Below, piece by piece: positions 33,662 to 44,589 of a stretch of 64,000 nt of DNA (positions are counted from its first letter, which is position 1; each line of letters begins with the position of its first letter). The translations under genes were made by a program, and so were the position numbers. The stretch covers positions 2,914,001 through 2,978,000 of the forward strand of contig OX620685.1 of NCBI GenBank assembly GCA_951635545.1. Reading direction: 5' to 3'. The notes under the pieces were generated by a model. The model searched no databases, was not told the DNA's origin, and saw only the letters and a program-made list of their open reading frames with translations. The stretch comes from CAG-873 sp910578365 (lineage in GTDB: Bacteria; Bacteroidota; Bacteroidia; Bacteroidales; Muribaculaceae).

Positions 33662-36435
33662 CGTCCGGTATAGCTTTCCGGACAGGCTTTGATTTCCTCC
33701 GGTGTGCCGCACGCTACCAGTCGTCCTCCGGCTTCGCCGCCTTCGGGCCCTATGTCAATCACATGGTCGGCGCAACGAATCACATCCACGTTGTGTTCGA
33801 TTACTATTATGCTGTGTCCTTTGCGCAGAAGCCTGTCGAACGAGTTAAGCAGTAGTCTGATATCGTGGAAGTGCAGGCCGGTGGTGGGTTCGTCGAATAT
33901 GAACAGTGTAGGCTCCGGACTCTCCATGGCCAGATAGTAGGCCAGCTTCACACGCTGGTTTTCGCCGCCGGAGAGTGTGGCCGACGACTGGCCCAGCCTG
34001 ATATATCCCAGACCGACATCGGCCAGTGGCTGCAGGCGGCGTACAATGCGGTTCTCGACCGTACTCCCCCCGACAGCGAAGAACTCTATAGCCTCAGCCA
34101 CAGTCATCTCAAGCACATCGTATATATTCTTGCCGCGGTACTTAACCTCCAGGACATCGGACTTGAAGCGCTTGCCGTGGCAGGCCTCGCAGGGTATGGT
34201 TATGTCGGCCATGAACTGCATTTCGATGGTTATGGAGCCTTCGCCCTTGCACTCTTCGCAGCGTCCGCCTTCGGTGTTGAACGAGAAATATCCGGCTGTA
34301 AATCCCATTTGGCGCGATGCCTGCTGGTCGGCGAACAAGGCACGGATCTCGTCGTACGCTTTCAGATAAGTGGCCGGATTGGATCGAGTGGAACGGCCTA
34401 TCGGATTCTGGTCGACGAACTCCACGCGCGATATTTTGCGCAAGTCGCCGCTCAGATTCTTATGTCGCCCCGGTGCTTCGCCGGCCTCGCCCATGTTGCG
34501 CAGCAGCGAGCGGTACAGCACATCGCGCACAAGGGTGGATTTGCCGCTGCCGCTCACACCGGTCACGGCAGTCATTACTCCCAGCGGAAAGCGCACGTCG
34601 ATGTTTTTGAGATTGTGTTCCGACGCTCCTTTCAGTTCTATGTAACCCGAAGGCGCGCGGCGGCTCGACGGTATTTCAATCTTTTCCTTGCCGCTCAGAT
34701 AGCGCATGGTGTGCGAGCGCTCGGCGCTGTCGATGCCGTCGACCGGGCCTTGGTACACAATCTCGCCGCCCAGACGGCCTGCATCGGGGCCGACGTCAAT
34801 TATACGGTCGCTGGCCCGCATTATCTCCTCGTCGTGTTCTACCACCACCACGGTGTTGCCCATGCGCTGCAGCTTGCGCAGCACGCCAATAAGGCGCTCT
34901 GTATCGCGCGGATGCAGGCCTATCGACGGTTCGTCGAGTATGTACAGCGAGCCTACAAGGCTGCTGCCAAGAGATGTGGCAAGGTTTATGCGCTGGCTTT
35001 CGCCGCCTGACAGGGTGTTGCTGAGGCGGTCGAGAGTAAGGTAGCCCAGCCCTACCTGCCGCAGAAATTCCAGCCGGCTGCATATTTCCTTGAGCAGGCG
35101 TTCGGCTATGCGGCTGTCGTGCTCATCGAGTTTAAGTGCGGCCAGAACCTCGGCCAGACGGTCGACCGGCATTTTCACCAGGTCGCTGATGGTATGGCCG
35201 TCGACTTTTATATAGGTAGCCTCACGGCGCAGGCGTCCGCCATGGCACTGCGGGCATACGGTGCGGCCGCGGTAGCGGGCATACATGGCTCGGTATTGAA
35301 TCTGATGGCGCTGCGATTCCAGCCAGCTGAAGAAGCGGTCGATGCAGGGCGAGTCGGCGCTGTCGCCGTGCCACAGCAGTTCTACCTGCCCGGGGCTTAG
35401 TTCGCAGTAGGGCGTATGTATGGGGAAGTTGCGTCCGGCGGCATACTGTATGAACTCGCGTTTGAACTCGCTCATTGACGCCGAGCGCCACGGCAGTACG
35501 GCATCGGAGTACACCGAGAGCGATGTATCGGGTACCACCAGGCGCGGATCGATGCCGAGAGTGTTGCCGAAGCCCTCGCATACGGGGCAGGCACCGAAGG
35601 GGTTGTTGAAGTTGAACATCTGCTCCGACGGTTCCATAAAGCTGATGCCATCGGCTTCGAAACGACGCGAAAATTCGTGGCGGTCGATGCCGCCGTCCTC
35701 GCGCCATACATACAGTACACAGCTGTCGTGGCCCTCGAAGAAGGCGGTTTCTGCCGATTCGGCCAGTCGCGACAGTTCATCGCCTCCGTCGGCAGTAGCA
35801 AGTCGGTCGATCAGCAATTCATAATCAGCTGTTTTCAGCTTTGTGCGGGGCATGCTTTGGAGCTCGCTGAAGTTCACAAAGTTGCCATTTCTATCCACAA
35901 GACGCGAATAACCTTCCTGACTATATATTTCAACCTGCTGCATAAGGTCGCGCCCCTCAGGCAGCGATATGGGGGCTGTGAGGGCCACGCGCGAACCTAC
36001 AGGGTAGGAGGCTGCTGCGGCCAGTACATCTTCTTCGGTGTTGCGCTTCACAAGCTTGCCGCTTACGGGCGAGTATGTCTTGCCGATGCGGCCGAACAGC
36101 ATGCGCAGGTAATCATATATTTCAGTGGAGGTACCTACGGTCGAACGCGGATTTCGTGTGCTTACTTTCTGTTCAATGGCAATTGCCGGTGGCAGACCTT
36201 TTATCGACTCACATTCCGGCTTCTGTATCTTGCCCATGAACTGGCGGGCGTAAGCCGACAGGCTCTCGACATACCGGCGGCGTCCTTCTGCATAGAGGGT
36301 GTCGAATGCCAGCGACGACTTGCCGCTGCCCGACAATCCGGTAATGACAATGAATTGGTTGCGGGGCAGCTCCACATCCACATTTTTGAGATTGTTGACT
36401 CTGGCCCCTTTTATAATGATATTATGGTTGTGCAT
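33652..36435 (-). CDS. uvrA: excinuclease ABC subunit A
   Basis: This 927-residue damage-recognition ATPase of nucleotide excision repair has two ABC cassettes. The first Walker A is TGLSGSGKSSLAF and the second is TGVSGSGKSTLV. The signatures are NTLSGGESQRINLA and ATLSGGENQRVKLA. Zinc-binding cysteine pairs are visible as CPVCEG, CPQCHGG, CEECKGEG and CEACHGKR. A TAACTTCG -7-like element lies at 36456-36463, about 20 nt before the ATG. Confidence 0.98.
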   Translation of the reverse strand: MHNHNIIIKGARVNNLKNVDVELPRNQFIVITGLSGSGKSSLAFDTLYAEGRRRYVESLSAYARQFMGKIQKPECESIKGLPPAIAIEQKVSTRNPRSTVGTSTEIYDYLRMLFGRIGKTYSPVSGKLVKRNTEEDVLAAAASYPVGSRVALTAPISLPEGRDLMQQVEIYSQEGYSRLVDRNGNFVNFSELQSMPRTKLKTADYELLIDRLATADGGDELSRLAESAETAFFEGHDSCVLYVWREDGGIDRHEFSRRFEADGISFMEPSEQMFNFNNPFGACPVCEGFGNTLGIDPRLVVPDTSLSVYSDAVLPWRSASMSEFKREFIQYAAGRNFPIHTPYCELSPGQVELLWHGDSADSPCIDRFFSWLESQRHQIQYRAMYARYRGRTVCPQCHGGRLRREATYIKVDGHTISDLVKMPVDRLAEVLAALKLDEHDSRIAERLLKEICSRLEFLRQVGLGYLTLDRLSNTLSGGESQRINLATSLGSSLVGSLYILDEPSIGLHPRDTERLIGVLRKLQRMGNTVVVVEHDEEIMRASDRIIDVGPDAGRLGGEIVYQGPVDGIDSAERSHTMRYLSGKEKIEIPSSRRAPSGYIELKGASEHNLKNIDVRFPLGVMTAVTGVSGSGKSTLVRDVLYRSLLRNMGEAGEAPGRHKNLSGDLRKISRVEFVDQNPIGRSTRSNPATYLKAYDEIRALFADQQASRQMGFTAGYFSFNTEGGRCEECKGEGSITIEMQFMADITIPCEACHGKRFKSDVLEVKYRGKNIYDVLEMTVAEAIEFFAVGGSTVENRIVRRLQPLADVGLGYIRLGQSSATLSGGENQRVKLAYYLAMESPEPTLFIFDEPTTGLHFHDIRLLLNSFDRLLRKGHSIIVIEHNVDVIRCADHVIDIGPEGGEAGGRLVACGTPEEIKACPESYTGRYL

Positions 36436-36455
36436 CAGAATTGTATATTAACCCG

Positions 36456-36463
36456 CGAAGTTA
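36456..36463 (-). promoter_or_regulatory. -7-like promoter element for uvrA
   Basis: On the minus strand TAACTTCG differs from TAnnTTTG at one position. Its distance to the start codon is typical of this genome. Confidence 0.4.
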
Positions 36464-36519
36464 CGAAAATTCGGCGACATGACCATCGCGGCCATGAACG
36501 CATTGAAGCTTTTTAGTAA

Positions 36520-36840
36520 GAGGGTGTTTAATAATAAATGTTAATTTCCGGCCGAAAATCACGTGGCGAATTTTGCTCTGAATTGAAGGAGCATAGCGAG
36601 CTATGTGACTGAAATGAAGAGCAAAAGGCGCCACGTGATTTTCGAGTGGAATGGTAATTTCTGTATCAACATTATTTTTTTGAATTAATGGGTTTTTAAA
36701 GTTACCCCCGCCTTGGCGTCTCTTTTGCTGAATTGCTAAAATTCATCAGTCACATAGCTCGCTACGCTCCTTCTTCATTTATAGCAATTTAGCTAAAAGA
36801 TACGCCACCGGGAATTTAACATTTATTATTAAACGCCCTC
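36520..36840. repeat. MITE copy A (321 bp, TAA target duplication)
   Basis: The element starts GAGGGTGTTTAATAATAAAT and ends with the near-perfect complement (ATTTATTATTAAACGCCCTC), giving terminal repeats of about 30 bp. TAA flanks both sides (36517-36519 and 36841-36843). It has no coding capacity. Nested internal inverted repeats include AAAATCACGTGGCG (36556-36569) against its complement near 36629-36642, and a 25-bp-class repeat around AGCATAGCGAGCTATGTGAC that recurs inverted near 36749-36770. A second copy lies at 41155-41473. The 3-bp TNA-type duplication and GAG ends suggest mobilisation by an IS5-group transposase not in this window (inference). The 454-bp gap between uvrA and the ABC-F gene holds this element and nothing else I can see. 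Confidence 0.9.
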
Positions 36841-36889
36841 TAAATATTGTGAAAAAAGCTGTGGGTTTGCGCTCTGTGCAAAATTATCT

Positions 36890-38773
<1,884 letters not shown>

Positions 38774-38788
38774 TTTTTTTACAGCCTC

Positions 38789-40240
38789 TTAAATTGAGTA
38801 GAGGATATAAGTGGTGAGCGGGGCCAGTTTGCCCTCGACTTTCGATTTCTTTACAGAGAAGCGTGTGCCGCTTACAGCGTCGGCGTACTCGCCGTCGGGC
38901 AGGGTGGTATCAAGCTTTATTTTCTGCTCCTTGGCGCTGAAGTTTACCAGTGCGGCTCCGGCAGCGCCGCGAGCTACCTCTGCTACTGCGCCGTTGCCGG
39001 TGAAGAAAAGTTTCTCAGGCTGACCGCTCATGGCTGCACGGAATTGGTTTGCGGCTACAACCTCCGGGTGGCGGAACTCGTCGTTACCTGCTTCGCCGGC
39101 CTTGTTGTTGCCCCAGTAGTTCTGGCGGGTGCTGCCGGCCGGGCGGCTGTAGAACAGCGGACGGCCACATTTGCGTGCGGCGAGGAATACCCAGCCGGTG
39201 CGTATCTGGTCGTCGGTCAGACCGGCCGATTCGTGGGCGTTGCAGTAGGTATCGTGGCTCTCTACCCAGGTAACAAGGTGGAGCGGGTCAACCGGGTGCT
39301 GCCAGTTGTTAAGGTCTTCCACGCGGGTATCGCCGGTTTCGAGCACATGGCGCAGCACGTGGCCGTAGCCGCTGGCAGTCTGGTCCATATACTCGGCGTA
39401 CTCGGTTTCCTTTACGTTTTTGTCCTGCAGAACCTCGCCGTAGATATAAACACTGTCGGGCATCATCATCCACAGGCCGTGTACAGGCTTGCGTCCGGTG
39501 GCTACATCCCAGAAGTCGTTGCTCAGGCCGGCTTCCTCAACCTTGGGGTCCAGAGGGTCAGAGGGCAGACCGATATGCTTGGCGGTATCGTAGCGGAAGC
39601 CGCGCGCGCCAAGGTTGATGAGGTCGTTCACATACTGGAGGTAGTATTTTTGAAAGTCGGGGTTTTCGGTGTTTACGTCAGGCAGTCCTCCCATCTCGCC
39701 GGTGGTGCATTGCAGTCGGTCGTTGTAGTCACGTATGGGCGAGAATCCGTTGGCGTGGAAGAGGTTTTCGTGTCCTCCAACGGCGTTGTCGAGGCCCGGC
39801 AGCACGGCCTTGTGGTCGATGGCGGTGTGGTTTGGCAGCACGTCTACGATTACCTTGACGTTGTACTTGTAAGCGCTGTCGCACATATTGCGGAAAGCAT
39901 CTCGGTCGCCGAGAATGTAGTTGCCGATAGTCCAGTCGGTAGGCTGGTAGTAGTAGTACCACTTGCCTTTTTCCGGTGAGTTTTCGTCGGAGAAAAGGGC
40001 AAGTCCGCCTCCTTCGCCCACATAGCAGGCTTGGGCGGGCGATGTCTGCACGTAGTCGTATCCGGCATCGGCAATTTTTTTCATGTTACGTGCGATGTTG
40101 TCGAACGACCAGCTCCAGGCGTGCAGAATCACGTCGGAGTCGGCGTTTTTCAGCTGCGCGGCATTAGGTGTGGCAGCTGCAGCGGTCATGCCGGCAGCGG
40201 CAATGAAGCCGGCAGAAATCAAGAGATTGTTGATTTTCAT
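38789..40240 (-). CDS. secreted alpha-amylase (GH13)
   Basis: This 483-residue alpha-amylase has an N-terminal signal peptide (MKINNLLISAGFIAAAGMTA). The conserved regions are VDVLPNHT (region I), GFRYDTAKHI with the nucleophile Asp (II), YIYGEVLQ with the acid Glu (III), and VESHDTYCN with the third Asp (IV). It lacks the lipobox Cys of a surface lipoprotein, so the enzyme is probably periplasmic. There is no SusC/SusD pair nearby. This is a lone starch or glycogen-degrading gene rather than a polysaccharide utilisation locus. Confidence 0.94.
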   Translation of the reverse strand: MKINNLLISAGFIAAAGMTAAAATPNAAQLKNADSDVILHAWSWSFDNIARNMKKIADAGYDYVQTSPAQACYVGEGGGLALFSDENSPEKGKWYYYYQPTDWTIGNYILGDRDAFRNMCDSAYKYNVKVIVDVLPNHTAIDHKAVLPGLDNAVGGHENLFHANGFSPIRDYNDRLQCTTGEMGGLPDVNTENPDFQKYYLQYVNDLINLGARGFRYDTAKHIGLPSDPLDPKVEEAGLSNDFWDVATGRKPVHGLWMMMPDSVYIYGEVLQDKNVKETEYAEYMDQTASGYGHVLRHVLETGDTRVEDLNNWQHPVDPLHLVTWVESHDTYCNAHESAGLTDDQIRTGWVFLAARKCGRPLFYSRPAGSTRQNYWGNNKAGEAGNDEFRHPEVVAANQFRAAMSGQPEKLFFTGNGAVAEVARGAAGAALVNFSAKEQKIKLDTTLPDGEYADAVSGTRFSVKKSKVEGKLAPLTTYILYSI

Positions 40241-40309
40241 GTAGTTTAAGTAAGTTATGCTATCTTTAGAAATGTTCTTGGTTGGTACTATACACTCGCT
40301 CAGCCACCG

Positions 40310-41152
40310 TTACGCATCCGGCGCCTGTGAGTTTATGCAGCAGGGCTGCAGAGTAATGCGGCGCCGCTTGTACAGGTAGCTGAGCGCACGTTTGAAGTCT
40401 TTTTTCGAACAATCGAAACTGCGGCGAATTTCCTCGGGCGACGAGGCATCGCCAAGTGGAATCGAGCCGCCGTTGAGTTCCAGCCGGCTCATGATTTTGT
40501 CGGCAAGTATCTGGGTGCGGTCGAGGGCCGCTCCGGGCAGACTCAGGTCGATTTTGCCGTCGGGGCGCACAAATTTCACATATGCCTTGACTGCTTCCTC
40601 CACTTCCAGCGGCCTGGTAAGCTCGTTTTCATAAAACAGTCCGTCGAACATATTGTCGACCACTGCCTTATAGCCGAGTTCGCTGTGTTGGTACACAAGC
40701 GCCTTGACCTTCTGCCCGGGGGTGTATTCGGGCAGTACGTTACCGAGGTATTTATTGATTTTGGCTGTAGCCACCACACGGCCGCTTTCATGGTCGAGAT
40801 AAATATATACCAGGTATATTCCGCCGGGGCGCATTTTGATTTTCTGTTCGGAGAAAGGCACCAGCAGATGCTTCTGAGGTATGCCCCAGTCGAGAAACGC
40901 TCCTACCTTGTTCACATCGGTCACCTGCAGGAAAGCGAAGTCGCCCACCTGGGCGTAAGGGGTTTCGGTAGTGGCCACGGGGCGGTCTTCGGAGTCGTTG
41001 TACACGAACACGCGCAGCTCGTCGCCAATATTGGTATCTTCGGGCACGTATCGTGCGGGCAGCAGCACTTCAGCGCCTTTTTCATCGCTGAGATAAACGC
41101 CGAAGTCAACCCGACGCGCTACTTTAAGTGTATTGTATTTGCCTGTTTGCAT
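40310..41152 (-). CDS. CvfB-like S1 RNA-binding domain protein
   Basis: This 280-residue protein has tandem S1-like OB folds (KVARRVDFGVYLSDEKGAEVLLPARYV, then FAFLQVTDVNKVGAFLDWGIPQKHLLVPFSEQ, then a third near 150-215) and a C-terminal winged-helix segment (SSPEEIRRSFDCSKKDFKRALSYLYKRRRI). This is the CvfB/YitL layout, described as affecting virulence factor expression through RNA in Staphylococcus. The frame continues upstream to 41197 only because the MITE is open there. The conserved start is MQTGKYNTLKV at 41152. The A of this ATG belongs to the MITE target duplication. Confidence 0.9.
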   Translation of the reverse strand: MQTGKYNTLKVARRVDFGVYLSDEKGAEVLLPARYVPEDTNIGDELRVFVYNDSEDRPVATTETPYAQVGDFAFLQVTDVNKVGAFLDWGIPQKHLLVPFSEQKIKMRPGGIYLVYIYLDHESGRVVATAKINKYLGNVLPEYTPGQKVKALVYQHSELGYKAVVDNMFDGLFYENELTRPLEVEEAVKAYVKFVRPDGKIDLSLPGAALDRTQILADKIMSRLELNGGSIPLGDASSPEEIRRSFDCSKKDFKRALSYLYKRRRITLQPCCINSQAPDA

Positions 41153-41154
41153 AA

Positions 41155-41473
41155 GAGGGTGTTTAATAATAAATGTTAATTCCCGGCCGAAAATCACGTG
41201 GCGAACTTTGCTCTGAATTGAAGGAGCATAGCGAGCTATGTGACTGAAATGAAGAGCTAAAGGCGCCCGTGATTTTCGAGTGGAATGGTAATTTCTGTAT
41301 CAATATTATTTTTTGAATTAATGGATTTTTAAAGTTACCCCCGCCTTGGCGTCTCTTTTGCTGAATTGCTAAAATTCATCAGTCACGTAGCTCGCTACGC
41401 TCCTTCTTCATTTATAGCAATTTAGCTAAAAGATACGCCACCGGGAATTTAACATTTATTATTAAACACCCTC
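41155..41473. repeat. MITE copy B (319 bp, TAA target duplication)
   Basis: This is a second copy of the element at 36520-36840 in the same orientation, differing by scattered substitutions and small gaps (for example GGCGCCCGTG for GGCGCCACGTG). TAA flanks both ends (41152-41154 and 41474-41476). It separates the S1-domain gene from the DUF695 gene and lies two bases from the S1 start codon, so its end forms the immediate 5' untranslated region. Confidence 0.92.
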
Positions 41474-41515
41474 TAAAAGTTATAACGGCGAAATGGCTGA
41501 AAAAGTATGCCGGAG

Positions 41516-41950
41516 TCAGTTAATTTCCGATATTTCGCGCATTTCGGCGTATTCAGCCCATTCGGGGTCGTTCTCGGCATAAATCTGCAGAGGCAGCAGA
41601 GGCAGCGCTGAAAGAGCCTCGTTGAGTTTTTTTGTAAAAATATTGGTGCTGAGTGTGTAGAAAACCCAATCGCGGCGTCCGGCTCCGGTGTATATGCCTG
41701 TCATTACGGCCACGGGGTCTTTGTGCAGCACTTCGTTGAGCGAGTCGGTGGCCTGCTCCATGATGGCGGAGTCGGCAGTCGACGGCATGGCGGCGTCGGG
41801 CTTTTCGTCGTAAACCCACGAAACCTCCACACGGATGCCGAAGCGCGGGTTGCTGCGGAATTTGTCGATGTCGCGGCGTCCGGTCACCATTATCAGGCGT
41901 CCGTCTTCGCTTTCGGTGGGCGATGTCCACCAGTCGCTTTCTTTAATCAT
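41516..41950 (-). CDS. DUF695 family protein
   Basis: This 144-residue acidic protein has WWTSPTESEDGRLIMVTGRRDI, VEVSWVYD and a final AENDPEWAEYAEM. That pattern fits DUF695 proteins of Bacteroidota, whose function is unknown. It has no signal peptide and is probably cytoplasmic. It lies after rnpB on the same strand. Before the MITE insertion it would have been about 45 bp from the S1-domain gene, perhaps in the same transcript. Confidence 0.85.
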   Translation of the reverse strand: MIKESDWWTSPTESEDGRLIMVTGRRDIDKFRSNPRFGIRVEVSWVYDEKPDAAMPSTADSAIMEQATDSLNEVLHKDPVAVMTGIYTGAGRRDWVFYTLSTNIFTKKLNEALSALPLLPLQIYAENDPEWAEYAEMREISEIN

Positions 41951-41994
41951 GGTAAATAGTGTTAGGCTCCATTCGCGGAGAAAAATAAAAAAAA

Positions 41995-42388
41995 TCGGGC
42001 CGGACTATAAGCCGGGTTATGTACCGGCGCTACTTTCCGCACAGGGCGGAGTTTGCTCCGGCATCCGTCATTTATCTGAGCCGTACGTTGCCGTACGGCT
42101 TTAGCGGTCTACCCCTCGGCAATGGACGAGCAATCCTTAAATGCCGGTATACTTGACCTTGCAACCCATAAGGCGTGCGGCACACCATGTCGCCATGGTG
42201 TCCGGTGGGCTCTTACCCCACCTTTTCACCCTTACCGCGGACTGTGAAGCCGTGCGGCGGTTATTTTCTGTCACGCTACTCTACCGTTGCCGATAGCTCT
42301 CCGTTAGGGAGTATGGCGCTCTGTGTTGCCCGGACTTTCCTCACACCGCCCATGACGTCGGTGAGCGACGGATTGTCCGGCCCGATAT
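41995..42388 (-). ncRNA. rnpB: RNase P RNA (class A)
   Basis: Read on the minus strand, the molecule starts with GGGCCGGACAATCCGTCGC, then the universal GAGGAAAGTCCGGGC (near 42330-42345). It has GGTAAGGGTGAAAAGGTG and AAGAGCCCACCGG (P10-P11 region), TAGACCGCT near the end, and a 3' part ATAACCCGGCTTATAGTCCGGCCCG that pairs with the 5' end (helix P1). Length is close to 395 nt, as for other class A RNAs. It processes the 5' ends of tRNAs. The 5' end lies only about 5 nt from the lpxA stop. Confidence 0.97.
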
Positions 42389-42392
42389 TCTG

Positions 42393-43169
42393 TTACATAT
42401 ATCCGCGTATGATGCCGCGTTTGGAGTTGCGCACGAACAGTATTATTTCGTCGCGTTCTTTGGTGGCCGGCAGTTCGGCCTCGATACGCTCTATGGCGTC
42501 GCTGACGTTCATGCTCGAAAGGTACAGGTAGCGGTAAGTGTCCTGTATTTCGCGGATTACATCGTTCGAGAAGTTGCGGCGGCGAAGTCCTATTGAGTTT
42601 ACGCCTGCGAATGCTATCGGCTCGCGGGCTGCTTTTACATAAGGAGGTATGTCTTTATTTACCAGCGCTCCGCCCTGAATCATCACGTGCGGGCCTATGT
42701 GGCAGAACTGGTGTACCAGCGAGCCGCCGCCTATAACTGCATAATTGTCAACCACTACTTCTCCTGCCAGCTGGGTGGCGTTGGAGATAATCACATTGTC
42801 GCCTACGATACAGTCGTGGGCCACATGCGAATATGCCATGATAAGGCAGTTGCTGCCTACCTGGGTTTTGCCGCGTGCGGCAGTACCGCGGTTCACGGTC
42901 ACACACTCTCGTATGGTGGTGTTGTCGCCTATTATGGCCAGAGTGTCCTCGCCACGGAACTTAAGGTCCTGTGGGATTGCGCCGATAACGGCACCCGGAA
43001 ATATTATGCAGTTTTTACCTATACGTGAACCCTCAAGAATGGTCACGTTACTGCATATACGTGTTCCTTCGCCAATCTCTACGTTCTGGTCGATGGTCAC
43101 GAACGGGTCGATTACCACCGACGGAGCGATTTTGGCAGCCGGATGTATGTAAGCAAGCGGTTGTTTCAT
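42393..43169 (-). CDS. lpxA: UDP-N-acetylglucosamine acyltransferase
   Basis: This 258-residue left-handed beta-helix enzyme starts lipid A synthesis. The start YIHPAAKIAPSVVIDPF shows the hexapeptide repeats (V-I-x-P pattern). The catalytic His is in YSHVAHDCIVGDN, with GGSLVHQFCHIGPHVMIQGGA following and the FSNDVIREIQDTYRYLYLSSM helical tail. It is last of the lpxD-lpxC/fabZ-lpxA set. Confidence 0.97.
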   Translation of the reverse strand: MKQPLAYIHPAAKIAPSVVIDPFVTIDQNVEIGEGTRICSNVTILEGSRIGKNCIIFPGAVIGAIPQDLKFRGEDTLAIIGDNTTIRECVTVNRGTAARGKTQVGSNCLIMAYSHVAHDCIVGDNVIISNATQLAGEVVVDNYAVIGGGSLVHQFCHIGPHVMIQGGALVNKDIPPYVKAAREPIAFAGVNSIGLRRRNFSNDVIREIQDTYRYLYLSSMNVSDAIERIEAELPATKERDEIILFVRNSKRGIIRGYM

Positions 43170-43196
43170 TATCTAAGTGAATTTTTGGGGGAGTAT

Positions 43197-44579
43197 TTAT
43201 TTGTTCTTGATTATCTGTGCCATGAATTCACATTCGCACACGAGCTTGTCACCCACGAAGCAGCGTCCTTTCATTACGGCCATGCCGCGGCGCATTTCGG
43301 TCATAAACGATACATGGAAAATCAGAGTGTCGCCCGGTACCACTTTCTGGCGGAACTTCACGTTGTCGATTTTCATAAAGTAGGTCGAGTAGCGCTCGGG
43401 CTCGTCGACCGAACCGAGCACCAGCAGGCCGCCGGTCTGTGCCATTGCTTCTACCAGCAGTACGCCGGGCATTACCGGCTCCTGGGGGAAGTGACCCTGA
43501 AAGAAAGGCTCGTTGGTGGTAACGTTCTTCACGCCTACGATGTAGCTGTCGGTCTTGTCGATGATTTTGTCGACCAGCAGGAAGGGGTAGCGGTGAGGTA
43601 GGTGGTGGCGTATTGCCAGGTTGTCCATCAGCGGTTCGCGGTTGGGGTCATACATCGGGGCTTGTATGTCCTGGCGCTTGATATCGTTGCGTATCTGTTT
43701 GGCTATCTTGGTGTTGATGCTGTGTCCCGGCTTGGTGGCTATGATTTTGCCTTTGAGTGGACGGCCAATGAGTGCTATGTCGCCTACGAGGTCGAGCAGC
43801 TTGTGGCGTGCGGGCTCGTTGTCGTGTTTAAGCGGGGTGGGGTTCACGTAGCCGAACTCGTTTACCTGTCGGTGCTCAGCGTTTACAAGGTCGGCTATGT
43901 GGTTGAGTTGCTCCTGCTCCATGGCCGAATCATAGATGACTATTGCGTTGTCAAGGTCGCCGCCCTTGATGAGTCCGGCATTGACCAGCGGCTCTATTTC
44001 GCGTACGAACACAAATGTGCGTGCATCGGCAATCTCGCCTGCGAATTCGTCGGTGTGTTCCATCGAGGCGTATTGGTTGTTCAGTACAGGCGAGTTGAAG
44101 TTCACTTTCACCTCGGTACTGAATTCGTCGTCGGGCAGAATCATAATCTTGCTGCCGCTCTCGGCGTCGGCAAGTTCTATTTTATGCTTTACCACATAAA
44201 ATTCCTTATCGGCCTTGAGCTCGGTGCGTCCGGCTTTTTCAATCGCCTCTACGTAAGGCTTTGCGCTGCCGTCGAGAATAGGCATTTCCGGGCCATTGAG
44301 CTTAATGAGCACATTGTCGATGCCGGCTGCGTAGAGTGCTGCCATGGCATGTTCGATAGTGCTTACGGTTACATCGCCTTTGCCTAAAACGGTGCCGCGG
44401 TTGGTGGCTATTACATAGTCGGCCAGGGCATCGATTACAGGTTCGCCTTCGAGGTCGATACGTTGGAACTTATAGCCATGTCCCGCAGGAGCCTGACAGA
44501 AAGTGGCGCTGATTACGGCACCGGAGTGGAGGCCTTTGCCTTCCACGGTAAAGCTTTCGCTAAGAGTGAGCTGCTTCAT
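43197..44579 (-). CDS. LpxC-FabZ fusion: UDP-acyl-GlcNAc deacetylase / 3-hydroxyacyl-ACP dehydratase
   Basis: This 460-residue bifunctional protein combines two genes that are separate in most bacteria. Residues 1 to about 305 are LpxC, the zinc deacetylase committing to lipid A (TVEGKGLHSG; zinc ligands in STIEHAMAAL and RHKLLDLVGDIALIGRP). Residues about 318-460 are FabZ (HRYPFLLVDKI with the catalytic His, FQGHFPQEPVMPGVLLVEAMAQ with the Glu). The fusion is characteristic of Bacteroidetes. It may couple supply of hydroxyacyl chains to their use. Confidence 0.97.
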   Translation of the reverse strand: MKQLTLSESFTVEGKGLHSGAVISATFCQAPAGHGYKFQRIDLEGEPVIDALADYVIATNRGTVLGKGDVTVSTIEHAMAALYAAGIDNVLIKLNGPEMPILDGSAKPYVEAIEKAGRTELKADKEFYVVKHKIELADAESGSKIMILPDDEFSTEVKVNFNSPVLNNQYASMEHTDEFAGEIADARTFVFVREIEPLVNAGLIKGGDLDNAIVIYDSAMEQEQLNHIADLVNAEHRQVNEFGYVNPTPLKHDNEPARHKLLDLVGDIALIGRPLKGKIIATKPGHSINTKIAKQIRNDIKRQDIQAPMYDPNREPLMDNLAIRHHLPHRYPFLLVDKIIDKTDSYIVGVKNVTTNEPFFQGHFPQEPVMPGVLLVEAMAQTGGLLVLGSVDEPERYSTYFMKIDNVKFRQKVVPGDTLIFHVSFMTEMRRGMAVMKGRCFVGDKLVCECEFMAQIIKNK

Positions 44580-44589
44580 TATGACGGTT

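Noticed and set aside
38774..38788. GAGGCTGTA-like string between the amylase stop and the second ABC-F start, resembling the MITE end.
   Set aside because: Only about 11 bases match, followed by a plain A run. It is too short to call, so it is noted only as a possible relative of the remnant at 60532-60569.
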